A stretch of DNA of 16,350 nt from Synergistaceae bacterium (GTDB taxonomy: Bacteria > Synergistota > Synergistia > Synergistales > Synergistaceae), in assembly GCA_030531285.1 (NCBI GenBank), contig JAUNNW010000012.1, forward strand, positions 1-16,350. The letters are read 5' to 3'. Below are positions 5,771 to 14,523 of this stretch, one piece after another. The position numbers were made by a program, and so were the translations under genes. How positions within the stretch are numbered: the stretch's first letter is position 1; each line of letters opens with the position of its first letter. The notes under the pieces are model-generated. The model did no database searches, was not told where the DNA came from, and was given only the letters and a program-made list of their open reading frames with translations.

Positions 5771-7051
5771 ATGTCAAAAATTTACAAAAACGTTGCAGTG
5801 TGGGATGCACGGCGCAGCAAAGCGGAATTTTGCGACGTTGAGGTGGAGGGAACGGAATTCAGAACGGTTGCCCCTGCCGGTTCTCTGAACGGCGAGAACT
5901 GTTTTGACGGAAAAAGAAGAACGGCAATGCTTCCCGGTTTCGTGAACGCTCACGGGCATGCCTCCATGACGCTTCTGCGGGGACTTGGCGAGGACCTGCC
6001 GCTTATGGAATGGCTCCAAAACCGTATATGGCCTGTTGAAGACAGACTTAACAAGGTTTTTGTAAAAGCAGGAGCAAAACAGGCAATGCTCGAAATGCTT
6101 TCAACCGGAACAACTTGTTTCGCAGATATGTATTTCTTCATGGACGGTGTCGCGGAAGCGGTACTTGAAACAGGCATGCGCTGCGGTTTGTCGCGCGGTA
6201 TGATTGACGACAAGGACGGAGAAAAACTGCGGGACAATATTAAACTCGCGGAAAACTTTAACGGGGCAGGCGGCGGTCTTGTCAGCGTGCAGCTTGGTCC
6301 GCATGCGCCCTATACAATGACTTTCTATATGCTTAGAAACGTTGCCGAAGTAGCAATCAGCAAACGTCTCGGAGTTCAGCTTCACTGGCTTGAAACAAAA
6401 GATGAATGGAAGAATACATCAATGTCAGGAACGATGACACCTGAACAATGCCTTGAAAACAGCGGCCTTACAAGGGTAAAGCAGCTTGTCCTTTCTCACT
6501 GTGTATGGCTTGACGAAAGCAGGCTCGGATTTTACAAAAAGGACAACATAACGCTTGTCAACAATCCGAAAAGCAATCTGAAACTGGGTAGCGGGGTAGC
6601 GCCGGTTGCAAAATATCTCAAAGCCGGTATCAAAATAGCGCTTGGAACAGACGGTGCTTCAAGCAACAACAGTCTTGACATGTGGGAAGAAATGAGATTT
6701 GCGGCTCTCGCGCAAAAGGGCTATTTCATGGACCCTGTGCAGCTTAAAGCCGAAGAAGCCCTGAAAATGGCAACCTATGCCGGAGCACAGGCTCTTGGTT
6801 TTGACAAATGCGGGCTGATTAAAGAAGGCTGGAAAGCGGACTTTATGCTTGTAGATCTTGACTCACCTCAGTATATGGGCTGGAACGAGGATAATCTTGC
6901 GGGCTATCTTGTGTATTCCGGCTCATCGAAGGACGTCAAAACAACGGTTGTCAACGGAAAAACACTTTACGAATGCGGCGAATTTACAACGCTTGACAAA
7001 GAAAAAGTCATCGCTGAAGCCCTGTCGGCACGCAGCGAGATGACAAAATAG
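5771..7051 (+). CDS. mtaD: 5-methylthioadenosine/S-adenosylhomocysteine deaminase
   Basis: An amidohydrolase-superfamily enzyme that deaminates MTA, SAH and sometimes adenosine or 5'-deoxyadenosine to inosine derivatives. The 426-aa protein has the split beta-sandwich (about 1-52 and 345-415) around a TIM barrel. Metal ligands are His61 and His63 (NAHGH), His205 (QLHWLE) and Asp294 (GTDGASSNN); Glu208 and His243 (LSHC) match the Thermotoga TM0936 substrate and catalytic residues. NNPKSNLKLGSGVAPV at 264-279 and MTLLRGLGEDLPLMEWL at 66-82 are typical. I use the ATG at 5771, 6 bases after GGAGAG and one base after the ahcY stop; the in-frame ATG at 5750 would overlap ahcY and lacks a site. Guanine or other deaminases of the superfamily are less likely given the motifs and neighbours. 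Confidence 0.92.
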   Translation: MSKIYKNVAVWDARRSKAEFCDVEVEGTEFRTVAPAGSLNGENCFDGKRRTAMLPGFVNAHGHASMTLLRGLGEDLPLMEWLQNRIWPVEDRLNKVFVKAGAKQAMLEMLSTGTTCFADMYFFMDGVAEAVLETGMRCGLSRGMIDDKDGEKLRDNIKLAENFNGAGGGLVSVQLGPHAPYTMTFYMLRNVAEVAISKRLGVQLHWLETKDEWKNTSMSGTMTPEQCLENSGLTRVKQLVLSHCVWLDESRLGFYKKDNITLVNNPKSNLKLGSGVAPVAKYLKAGIKIALGTDGASSNNSLDMWEEMRFAALAQKGYFMDPVQLKAEEALKMATYAGAQALGFDKCGLIKEGWKADFMLVDLDSPQYMGWNEDNLAGYLVYSGSSKDVKTTVVNGKTLYECGEFTTLDKEKVIAEALSARSEMTK

Positions 7052-7094
7052 ATTCATCTTAAAAATCGCAATTAATTATCGGGAGGCATAATAA

Positions 7095-9731
7095 ATGCAA
7101 TACAGAACAGGCAAAGAACTCAGAGAACTATTTCTCAGCTTTTTTGAAAGCAAAGGATGCCGCAGACTTCACAGCTTTTCGCTGACGCCGGACGATCCAA
7201 CGCTGCTTTTCACAATTGCGGGCATGGTGCCTTTCAAGCCGTATTTCCTCGGCATCAAAACTCCTGAATTTACCCGTGCTACGACTTCGCAGAAGTGCGT
7301 GCGCACGAACGACATTGAAAACGTCGGACATACCGCGCGTCATCACACTTTCTTTGAAATGCTCGGTAATTTTAGTTTTGGTGATTATTTCAAAAAAGAG
7401 GTTATACCCTGGGCATACGAATTCCTAACGGAGTATATTGGGCTTGAACCCGAGCGTCTCTACGTGACGGTTCACGTTACCGACGACGAAGCATACGAAA
7501 TCTGGAACAAAACTGTGGGTATTCCAGCGGATCACATATACCGTTTTGACGAAGACAATTTCTGGGCTTCAGGACCTGTCGGTCCGTGCGGTCCGTGTTC
7601 TGAAATACTTTATGACCAGGGTGAGGAATATTCGTGCGGCAAACCGACCTGCGCGCCGGGATGTGACTGCGACAGATACCTTGAAATATGGAATCTCGTG
7701 TTTATGCAGTTCAACCGCGCGGAAGACGGAACGCTTACCCCGCTTCCCAAGAAAAATATTGATACCGGCATGGGACTTGAAAGACTTGCCTCTGTCGTGC
7801 AGAACGTAAAAACAGACTTTGAAACGGATCTTTTCCGCCCGATAATTGACGAAACCTGTAAGCTTGTCAACGTAAAATACGGGGAAGACCCGAAAAAAGA
7901 CCTTGCAGTACGCGTCATTGCCGACCATATACGCGCCTCGGCGTTCATGATTTCCGATGGTATTCTGCCTTCAAACGAAGGCGGAGGATACGTGCTTCGC
8001 AGACTTATACGCCGCTGCGTGCGTTTCGGACGTCTTATGGGCATCGACCATGCGTTTCTTACAGGTCTGCTTCCGGTAGTCGCAGCTTCAATCGGTGACG
8101 AATACAGTGAACTTGAAGAGCAAAAAGCGTTTATCAGACAGGTGCTTGAACTTGAAGAGTCCCGTTTCTCAAAAACGCTTGCACAGGGCAGCGACCTTCT
8201 TGACAGTGCAATAGAAAAGGTTAAGGCGGACGGACACAGCATACTCTCAGGCGACACAGCCTTTGAACTTTACGATACTTTCGGCTTCCCGTTTGAACTT
8301 ACGGAAGAAATATGCGAAGAGAAGGGTATGACGGTAGACCGCGAAGGTTTTGACAGAGCTATGGAAGAGCAGCGCGAACGTGCGCGCAGTTCAAGCAAAC
8401 AGCTTGAAAACAGAATTTTGAAAACCGTCTACACGAAACTCGCAGACACTCTCGGCGCTACGAAATTTCTCGGCTATGGCGAAACAAAAGCTGAAAGCCG
8501 CGTTCTTGCCATTGTTGCTGACGGTGAAGAGGTCGAAACGCTTGTAGCCGGACTTGAGGCCGATGTAATTCTTGAAGCGACGCCATTCTATGCGCAGAAA
8601 GGCGGACAGGTCGGAGACAAAGGCACGCTTGTCTGCGATGGTATGACGTTCAAAGTCAATGACACAACCTATCCTGCCTCGGAGCTTATAGTTCACAGCG
8701 GCAAACTGATTTCAGGTGAACTTAGAAAGGGACAGATGGTTACAGCTGAAATAGACGTTGAGCGCAGAAAAGACATTCAGCGCCACCATACGGCAACGCA
8801 TCTGCTTCAGGAAGCGCTTACAAGGGTTCTTGGAAACCACGTGCGCCAGGCAGGTTCGCTTGTCACGCCGACAATGCTGCGTTTTGACTTCAACCATTTC
8901 CAGCCGGTTACACCTGAAGAAATCAAGGAAGTTGAAAAAATAGTATATGCCGAAGTTTTGAAAAATACGCCGGTCGTTACCATGGAAATGGAAATTGAAG
9001 AGGCGAAGAAAACAGGCGCCAGGGCACTGTTTGACGAAAAATACGGCGACGTCGTCCGTGTCGTTGACGTTAAAGGCTTCTCAACAGAACTTTGCGGCGG
9101 TACCCATGCAAAAGCAACCGGAGAAATCGGGCTTGTTAAAATTCTCCGCGAGGAAGGCATAGGCTCCGGCGTCCGCAGAATAACCGCCGTTGCCGGCAGC
9201 GAAACGCTTCCTGTCGTTCAGTCGATGAGCGCAGCTCTCGCCAATCTTATTGAACTGCTCGGCGGCGATCTTGAAAGCGTAGGCAGCAAAGTGGGTACTC
9301 TGCTTGACGAAAAGAAAATACTTGAACGCAAAAACAAAGAACTGCAGGTAAAAACTGCTGTCAGCAATATTGAAAATACGGTTAAGCCGAGAGCAACCGC
9401 AAACGGCGTAGACCTTATTGTTGAAAGCTTTGACGGCGTAACGCCCGACCTTATGCGTCAGATTGGCGACAGAATACGCCAGAAATTCCCTGTCTCCGTT
9501 ATCATAATTGTCGGAAAAGGAGACGAAAAGGCGCTTGTAACCTCAATGGCAAGCGATGAAGCCGTGGCAAAAGGTGCCCACGCAGGGAAAACGCTTCAGC
9601 AGTTTGTCTCTGCAATGGGCGGAAAAGGCGGCGGCAAGCCGAACCTTGCGCAGGGCGGGGTGGCCTCCACGGAAAAACTCGGCTACGCAGTCAACGCGTT
9701 GGCGGATGTTTTTGAAGGACTTGTAAAATAA
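7095..9731 (+). CDS. alaS: Alanyl-tRNA synthetase
   Basis: Charges tRNA-Ala. The 878-aa protein has the full class II architecture: catalytic core (about 1-240, with TSQKCVRTNDIENVG and FEMLGNFSFGDYF), the tRNA-recognition helices, an editing domain with zinc ligands His565 and His569 (HHTATHLL) plus Cys667 and His671 (CGGTH), and a C-terminal DHHA1/C-Ala domain ending in the glycine-rich MGGKGGGKPNLAQGG. An extra cysteine-rich loop in the core (Cys181, Cys186, Cys190, Cys192; PGCDCDRYLEIWNLVFMQF follows) is the pattern found in many non-proteobacterial enzymes. GGGAGG at 7081-7086 sets the start. A 43-base gap separates it from mtaD, too short for a T-box leader. Its stop codon abuts the ruvX ATG directly. 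Confidence 0.98.
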   Translation: MQYRTGKELRELFLSFFESKGCRRLHSFSLTPDDPTLLFTIAGMVPFKPYFLGIKTPEFTRATTSQKCVRTNDIENVGHTARHHTFFEMLGNFSFGDYFKKEVIPWAYEFLTEYIGLEPERLYVTVHVTDDEAYEIWNKTVGIPADHIYRFDEDNFWASGPVGPCGPCSEILYDQGEEYSCGKPTCAPGCDCDRYLEIWNLVFMQFNRAEDGTLTPLPKKNIDTGMGLERLASVVQNVKTDFETDLFRPIIDETCKLVNVKYGEDPKKDLAVRVIADHIRASAFMISDGILPSNEGGGYVLRRLIRRCVRFGRLMGIDHAFLTGLLPVVAASIGDEYSELEEQKAFIRQVLELEESRFSKTLAQGSDLLDSAIEKVKADGHSILSGDTAFELYDTFGFPFELTEEICEEKGMTVDREGFDRAMEEQRERARSSSKQLENRILKTVYTKLADTLGATKFLGYGETKAESRVLAIVADGEEVETLVAGLEADVILEATPFYAQKGGQVGDKGTLVCDGMTFKVNDTTYPASELIVHSGKLISGELRKGQMVTAEIDVERRKDIQRHHTATHLLQEALTRVLGNHVRQAGSLVTPTMLRFDFNHFQPVTPEEIKEVEKIVYAEVLKNTPVVTMEMEIEEAKKTGARALFDEKYGDVVRVVDVKGFSTELCGGTHAKATGEIGLVKILREEGIGSGVRRITAVAGSETLPVVQSMSAALANLIELLGGDLESVGSKVGTLLDEKKILERKNKELQVKTAVSNIENTVKPRATANGVDLIVESFDGVTPDLMRQIGDRIRQKFPVSVIIIVGKGDEKALVTSMASDEAVAKGAHAGKTLQQFVSAMGGKGGGKPNLAQGGVASTEKLGYAVNALADVFEGLVK

Positions 9732-10145
9732 ATGCCGAGAATTCTTGCGCTTGACATAGGAAGTGTGAGAATAGGAGTTGCAGTCAGCGATCCTCTGGGA
9801 ATATTTGCCCAGGGGGTTGCTGTGCTTAAAGCAAAAAAAGACTGGCTGTCAGAGTTTGAAAAACTGGCTGCCGGATACGGAAATCCTGTAATCCTGATCA
9901 GTCTGCCCAGAAGAACTACCGGAGAAGAAGGTCCGGAAGCGGAAAACATCAGAAAAAAAGCAGAACTGATACGCACTCGTCTTCCGCAGTGCGAAATAAG
10001 ATTTTGGGACGAACGCTTTACAACAGTTATCGCCAATCAGGTACTGCTTGAAGCAGACGTTTCCAGAGAAGGAAGAAAACAAAGCGTGGACAAAATAGCT
10101 GCAACGCTTCTGTTGCAAAATTATCTTGACAGTATGAAAGGATAA
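9732..10145 (+). CDS. ruvX: RuvX (YqgF) Holliday-junction resolvase family / pre-16S rRNA nuclease
   Basis: A 137-aa RNase H-like protein of full length. Motifs: LALDIGSVRIGVAVSDPLG near the N-terminus (Asp8 as first acidic residue), ISLPRRTTGEEGPEA (56-70), WDERFTT (92-98, Glu94) and SVDKIAATLLLQNYL (118-132, Asp120). Family members act on 16S rRNA 5'-end maturation in E. coli and on Holliday junctions in other species, and which applies here cannot be told from sequence. Its ATG follows the alaS TAA with no gap, so translation is probably coupled. alaS followed by ruvX is a common arrangement in Firmicutes and Synergistota-like genomes. The call of the family is firm; the activity is not. 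Confidence 0.93.
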   Translation: MPRILALDIGSVRIGVAVSDPLGIFAQGVAVLKAKKDWLSEFEKLAAGYGNPVILISLPRRTTGEEGPEAENIRKKAELIRTRLPQCEIRFWDERFTTVIANQVLLEADVSREGRKQSVDKIAATLLLQNYLDSMKG

Positions 10146-10153
10146 ATTTTTTG
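10137..10153 (+). promoter_or_regulatory. Shine-Dalgarno and TTG start of mutS
   Basis: AAGGA at 10137-10141 lies 9 bases before the TTG at 10151, inside the ruvX 3' end. The first in-frame ATG is at 10190 (residue 14), with no comparable site. Using TTG at 10151 places Phe36-Tyr37-Glu38 at the same residue numbers as in E. coli MutS, which supports it. A second TTG at 10154 would shorten the product by one residue. Confidence 0.65.
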
Positions 10154-12721
10154 TTGCCGGATACCGAAGGACTTAAAATAACGCCGTCAATGAAACAATA
10201 TCTTTTCTGGAAGGAAAAATATCCGGATTGTTTATTGTTTTTCCGTATGGGCGATTTTTATGAAATGTTTTTTGAGGATGCCAAAATTGCCTCCTCTGTG
10301 CTTGATCTTGTGCTTACCTCGCGTTCAAAAGACGAAAACGCCATTCCAATGGCGGGCATACCGTTTCACGCAGTCAACTCTTATCTTGGAAGGCTAATAG
10401 CGGCAGGCTACAGGGTGGCAATATGCGAACAGACAAGTGAACCCAACGGCAGGGATTTGGTGGAACGCGAAGTTACGCGCGTTGTAACGCCCGGTACATG
10501 GCTTCCTGACGATTCTGACAGTGAAGGACGTATTGCGGCTGTTTATGCCGATGGTAAAACCGTTTCTCTTGCGCTGCTTGTGTCCGGCACCGGCACGCTT
10601 CACGCCGCTACCTTTGCGCGCGACGCGGCAATTTCAACGCTTATGTCGTTTCGCCCTGACGAAATACTTGTAAGGAAAGGAACTGCTGAGGATATTAAAA
10701 AATACTGCGGCAACCTATTGCCGGCAAGCATTTCAGAACGGGAAAGAGGAGAATTTGACGCTGCTTCAGGTTCGCGCTGGCTCTGTAAAAAATGGGAACT
10801 TGCGACGCTGAAGGCAATGGGCTTTGACGACAGAGACTCCGCTGTCGGCTGTGCCGCTGCCGCTTTGCGTTATCTTGAAGAGACTCAGTTCTCAAAAGCC
10901 GGGCACGTACGTTCAGTTACTCCGATACTTCCTTCGCAGAATATGATTCTCGACCAAAGCACTCAGTTAAATCTGGAACTTGTTGAACCTGCCGGCACCT
11001 CGCTGTTTTCAATTCTCAACCGCTGCAGAACGCCGATGGGCAAAAGACTCCTCAAGGAATGGATACTTGCTCCGCTTCAGGATATTGACGAGATTAAACG
11101 GCGCCAGAGTTCTGTCGGTCTGCTTGCCGGTGACAGAAAACTGTCGTCCGAATTGGAAGCATCACTTTCGGAGTGCCGAGACATAGCACGCTCAATAGGG
11201 CGGTTAACGCTTAAAATGGCATCTCCTCTTGATCTTGCGGCGATAAGAAATACGCTGAACAAACTGCCTGAAATACGTGCTGCCGTCCATAAAACAGAGC
11301 TTGAAGACTGGATTGCTGTGCCCGATGTTTCCGACTTGTCGCATTTGCTTAACGTGGCGCTTGCGGAAGTTCCGCCGCGTATGCTGCGCGATGGCGGTGT
11401 AATCGCGCCTGGTTACAACGCCGAGCTTGACCACTGGAGAAATATGTCAGTTGATTCTTCAAACTGGCTTAAAGAGTTTGAAGCGCGGGAGAGCGAACGT
11501 ACCGGCATAAAAACCCTGAAATGCGGTGTGAACAAGGTATTCGGCTATTACATAGAAATCCCGAATACGGGACTTGACAGGGTGCCTGCGGAATACGTCC
11601 GCAAACAGACGCTCGTCAACGGAGAACGCTTTATAACCGAAGAACTCAAAAATTTTGAACGCGATATGTTCCGCGCAGGCGAGGAAATAGCCGCCATTGA
11701 AGACAGGCTGTATAATTCGCTGCTGCTTTCCGCACTTGCAAAAAGCAGCGAGCTTCAGACGATAGGCAGATATCTGTCGCTGCTGGACGTTTTCCAGTCC
11801 CTTGCCCGCGTTGCCAGGGAAGGGCGGTATGTATGCCCTGAAATGGACAGAAACTGCGATTTCATTGTAAAAGGCGGGCGCCACCCTGTAATTGAAGCGG
11901 CTCTCGGAAGATTGCCTTTTACCCCGAACGACATCAGTTTCAGCAGCGAAAAAGGACAGCGCATAGCGATTATCACCGGTCCAAATATGGCAGGAAAATC
12001 CACCTATCTCCGTATGGCGGCATTGCTTGCGATAATGGCTCATATTGGAAGCTGGCTTCCTGCGGAAAAAGCAAGAATCGGCATAATAGACCGTGTCTTT
12101 ACGCGCATAGGCGCAAGAGACGAGCTTGCCAGAGGACAGAGTACCTTTATGGTCGAGATGGTGGAAACGGCAAACATACTGCGCCATGCAACGGACAAAA
12201 GCCTTGTAATCCTTGATGAGGTCGGACGCGGAACGTCGACGTACGACGGACTTTCAATAGCGTGGTCGGTAATAGAATATCTGCACGGACAAGAAGCAAG
12301 ACAGGCGAGAGTTCTTTTTGCTACGCACTACCACGAGCTGACGAAGCTTGCGGGACTTTTGTCAGGTGTCGTGAACCTGAGCATGGCAGTTGAAGAAAAG
12401 AATGACGGAATAATATTCCTTCACAAAATTATTACAATGCCGGCTGATCGTTCGTACGGCATTGAGGTTGCTAAACTTGCGGGAGTTCCCGCTTCTGTAC
12501 TCCGCCGTTCTCGCGAACTGCTTCAGCAGTTTGAAGAAGACGCTTCCGCTAAGGAACTTTCGGAAGCGGTAAATCATAATCAGATGACACTTTTTGATAT
12601 AAAACAAGAAGCAGTACTTGAAGAGATAGCCAATCTTCAGCCGGACGAACTTACGCCTATGCAGGCACTTCAGTTGCTTTACAAACTGAAAAAAGCAAGC
12701 AGGGAGGCTCTAAATCTATGA
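10151..12721 (+). CDS. mutS: DNA mismatch repair protein MutS
   Basis: MutS finds mismatches and recruits MutL. The 856-aa protein (E. coli 853) begins with the mismatch-binding domain, including FFRMGDFYEMFFEDAK at 30-45, where Phe36 stacks at the mismatch and Glu38 contacts the base. The connector, lever and clamp regions follow (about 125-560; GYYIEIPNTGLDRVP in the clamp). The ATPase has Walker A GPNMAGKST (610-618, Lys616) and Walker B VILDEVGRGTSTYDG (Asp689, Glu690). The C-terminus keeps a helix-turn-helix region and a final LTPMQALQLLYKLKK segment, as in full-length MutS1; it is not a MutS2 because there is no Smr domain. The start is TTG, supported by AAGGA and by residue numbering. 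Stop and mutL start overlap as ATGA. Confidence 0.97.
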   Translation: MLPDTEGLKITPSMKQYLFWKEKYPDCLLFFRMGDFYEMFFEDAKIASSVLDLVLTSRSKDENAIPMAGIPFHAVNSYLGRLIAAGYRVAICEQTSEPNGRDLVEREVTRVVTPGTWLPDDSDSEGRIAAVYADGKTVSLALLVSGTGTLHAATFARDAAISTLMSFRPDEILVRKGTAEDIKKYCGNLLPASISERERGEFDAASGSRWLCKKWELATLKAMGFDDRDSAVGCAAAALRYLEETQFSKAGHVRSVTPILPSQNMILDQSTQLNLELVEPAGTSLFSILNRCRTPMGKRLLKEWILAPLQDIDEIKRRQSSVGLLAGDRKLSSELEASLSECRDIARSIGRLTLKMASPLDLAAIRNTLNKLPEIRAAVHKTELEDWIAVPDVSDLSHLLNVALAEVPPRMLRDGGVIAPGYNAELDHWRNMSVDSSNWLKEFEARESERTGIKTLKCGVNKVFGYYIEIPNTGLDRVPAEYVRKQTLVNGERFITEELKNFERDMFRAGEEIAAIEDRLYNSLLLSALAKSSELQTIGRYLSLLDVFQSLARVAREGRYVCPEMDRNCDFIVKGGRHPVIEAALGRLPFTPNDISFSSEKGQRIAIITGPNMAGKSTYLRMAALLAIMAHIGSWLPAEKARIGIIDRVFTRIGARDELARGQSTFMVEMVETANILRHATDKSLVILDEVGRGTSTYDGLSIAWSVIEYLHGQEARQARVLFATHYHELTKLAGLLSGVVNLSMAVEEKNDGIIFLHKIITMPADRSYGIEVAKLAGVPASVLRRSRELLQQFEEDASAKELSEAVNHNQMTLFDIKQEAVLEEIANLQPDELTPMQALQLLYKLKKASREALNL

Positions 12722-14523
12722 CGATACGCAGACTTGACGCAGACCTCTCGATGAAAATAGCGGCAGGCGAAGTTATCGAACGCCCCGCATCGCTTGCAAA
12801 GGAACTTGTAGAAAATTCAATAGATGCCGGAGCCAAAAATATAACGATTGAAACGGAACAGGGCGGCAAAACCTGTTTTACGATAGAAGACGATGGCTGC
12901 GGAATAGAATTCGGCGAACTTCCGCTTGCTCTTGAACGCTACGCGACAAGCAAAATAGCTGCGATAGAAGATTTGGAAAACATTCACACTCTCGGCTACA
13001 GGGGCGAAGCTCTTGCCTCAGCCGCTTCCGTAAGCCGCATGGAAATACGCAGCCGTACAGAAAGCGGTGAAACAGGCGGAATAATTGCCTGCGAAGGCGG
13101 AAACATAACGCTGTATACAGAAATATCCTGTAAAAAGGGAACAAGAATACAAGTTGACGACCTTTTTTACAACGTTCCGGCGAGAAGAAAATTTTTAAAA
13201 ACCGCTTCAGCCGAACTTCGCAGAATTATTCAGGTGGTCAACGATTATGCCCTTATCCACCCTGAAATCAGCTTTGCAGTCTTTTCGGACGGCAAAAAAC
13301 TGCTTGACAGATTGTCTGTCAGCGATATAGACGAAGCGCTCAGACTGCGCTGGGGACAAGAAACAAAAATATATTACACGGAGTCAGACAGGGACGGAAT
13401 TTACTGCCGGCTTTGGTGGAATCCGATGCCGAACAGCCGGAGGACCACTATATCGGTATTCATAAATGACAGACGAATACAGGACACGACCGTAAAAGCT
13501 GCAATTACCTCGGCTGATGCCGCGGCTTACGGGGAATGGCTTGTGCTGATAAAAATGCCGCCTGAGGAGGTCGACGTCAATATACATCCGGCAAAACAGG
13601 AAGTGCGGTTTAGACATTCGCAGGACATATTCAGAGCGGTCTACTCAAACGCGCAGACAGTCCTGAAAAACAAATATCTGCCGGAAAACAAAACACTTGA
13701 AAATACAAATGCTGACAAAGAATTTTTTGTCGAAATGCCTGTCGGAAAATTTGCGGAACGGACATCGGGAAGGGTTGCGTCACCTTCGCTTTCGTCGTAC
13801 GGAAGAAGCTTCAGCGGAGGAAGCACCGTAAATTCCGCCAATATATTTTCGCCAGGCAGACTTATGTCGGTTAATGCGTACAATCCGTTTGAGCGTGCTA
13901 AACAGCCTGTTGAAAATAAAGTGTGCGAAGAATACCTATTCACTCCCGCGGAAAAAGCGGGCAAAACGTTTGAAAGCGAATACATCGGACAGACCTCAAA
14001 AGGATTTTTAATCTTTGAATTCAGCGACGGAATTGCAATAGTAGACCCGCACGCTGCGCATGAAAGAATACTTTATGAACGGATAAAAGCCTCGTTCAAA
14101 GATGAAGTGGCTGTGCAGAAGCTTGCTATTCCGGCTGAAATACCGCAGGCACTGCTTGCCGACGTTATCGCGAACGATGAAACATTAAAAAAAATAGGTT
14201 TCATATGCGCAGACGGAAAATTGGCAGGAGTGCCAATGCTGCGCGGACACGGTCATCTTGCGCCGCTTGAAATGCTGCGTTCTGCGCTTGCCGGAATAAA
14301 AAGTTCGGACAGACAGGAAAAAATCGACACCGAAGTGTGGTGGAGAATAGCAAGACTGGCATGTAAATCGGCTGTAAAACTCGGAAAACACATTGAAAAA
14401 GAAGAGGCTGAACAGCTGCTTGAGCAGCTTAAAAAGTGCGAAATGCCGTTTGCCTGCCCGCACGGCAGACCCACGATGTACAAAATTGACAATCTTAGGC
14501 TCGAAAAAATGTTTGAAAGATGA
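12718..14523 (+). CDS. mutL: DNA mismatch repair protein MutL, endonuclease type
   Basis: MutL couples MutS recognition to strand incision. The 601-aa protein has an N-terminal GHKL ATPase (ELVENSIDAG 29-38 with Glu32 and Asn33; DDGCGI 58-63; GYRGEALAS 93-101; NIHPAKQEVRF 288-298), a poorly conserved serine-rich linker (about 320-415) and a C-terminal dimerisation and nuclease domain. The latter has DPHAAHERILYE at 443-454, a DQHA(X)2E(X)4E metal site with Pro for Gln, plus ACK (548-550) and CPHGRPT (580-586). This marks a nicking MutL as in organisms without MutH. QKLAIP (467-472) occupies the position of the beta-clamp-binding motif but is degenerate. GGGAGG at 12702-12707 precedes the ATG, which overlaps the mutS stop by 4 bases. 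Confidence 0.97.
   Translation: MTIRRLDADLSMKIAAGEVIERPASLAKELVENSIDAGAKNITIETEQGGKTCFTIEDDGCGIEFGELPLALERYATSKIAAIEDLENIHTLGYRGEALASAASVSRMEIRSRTESGETGGIIACEGGNITLYTEISCKKGTRIQVDDLFYNVPARRKFLKTASAELRRIIQVVNDYALIHPEISFAVFSDGKKLLDRLSVSDIDEALRLRWGQETKIYYTESDRDGIYCRLWWNPMPNSRRTTISVFINDRRIQDTTVKAAITSADAAAYGEWLVLIKMPPEEVDVNIHPAKQEVRFRHSQDIFRAVYSNAQTVLKNKYLPENKTLENTNADKEFFVEMPVGKFAERTSGRVASPSLSSYGRSFSGGSTVNSANIFSPGRLMSVNAYNPFERAKQPVENKVCEEYLFTPAEKAGKTFESEYIGQTSKGFLIFEFSDGIAIVDPHAAHERILYERIKASFKDEVAVQKLAIPAEIPQALLADVIANDETLKKIGFICADGKLAGVPMLRGHGHLAPLEMLRSALAGIKSSDRQEKIDTEVWWRIARLACKSAVKLGKHIEKEEAEQLLEQLKKCEMPFACPHGRPTMYKIDNLRLEKMFER

Noticed and set aside
7052..7094. T-box or riboswitch leader for alaS
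   Set aside because: The gap is 43 bases, too short for a T-box, and holds no specifier-loop or antiterminator sequence.
11459..12187. 242-codon open frame on the minus strand opposite mutS
   Set aside because: It is entirely antisense to the conserved MutS core and ATPase, with no family-like motif; it is a by-product of codon bias.
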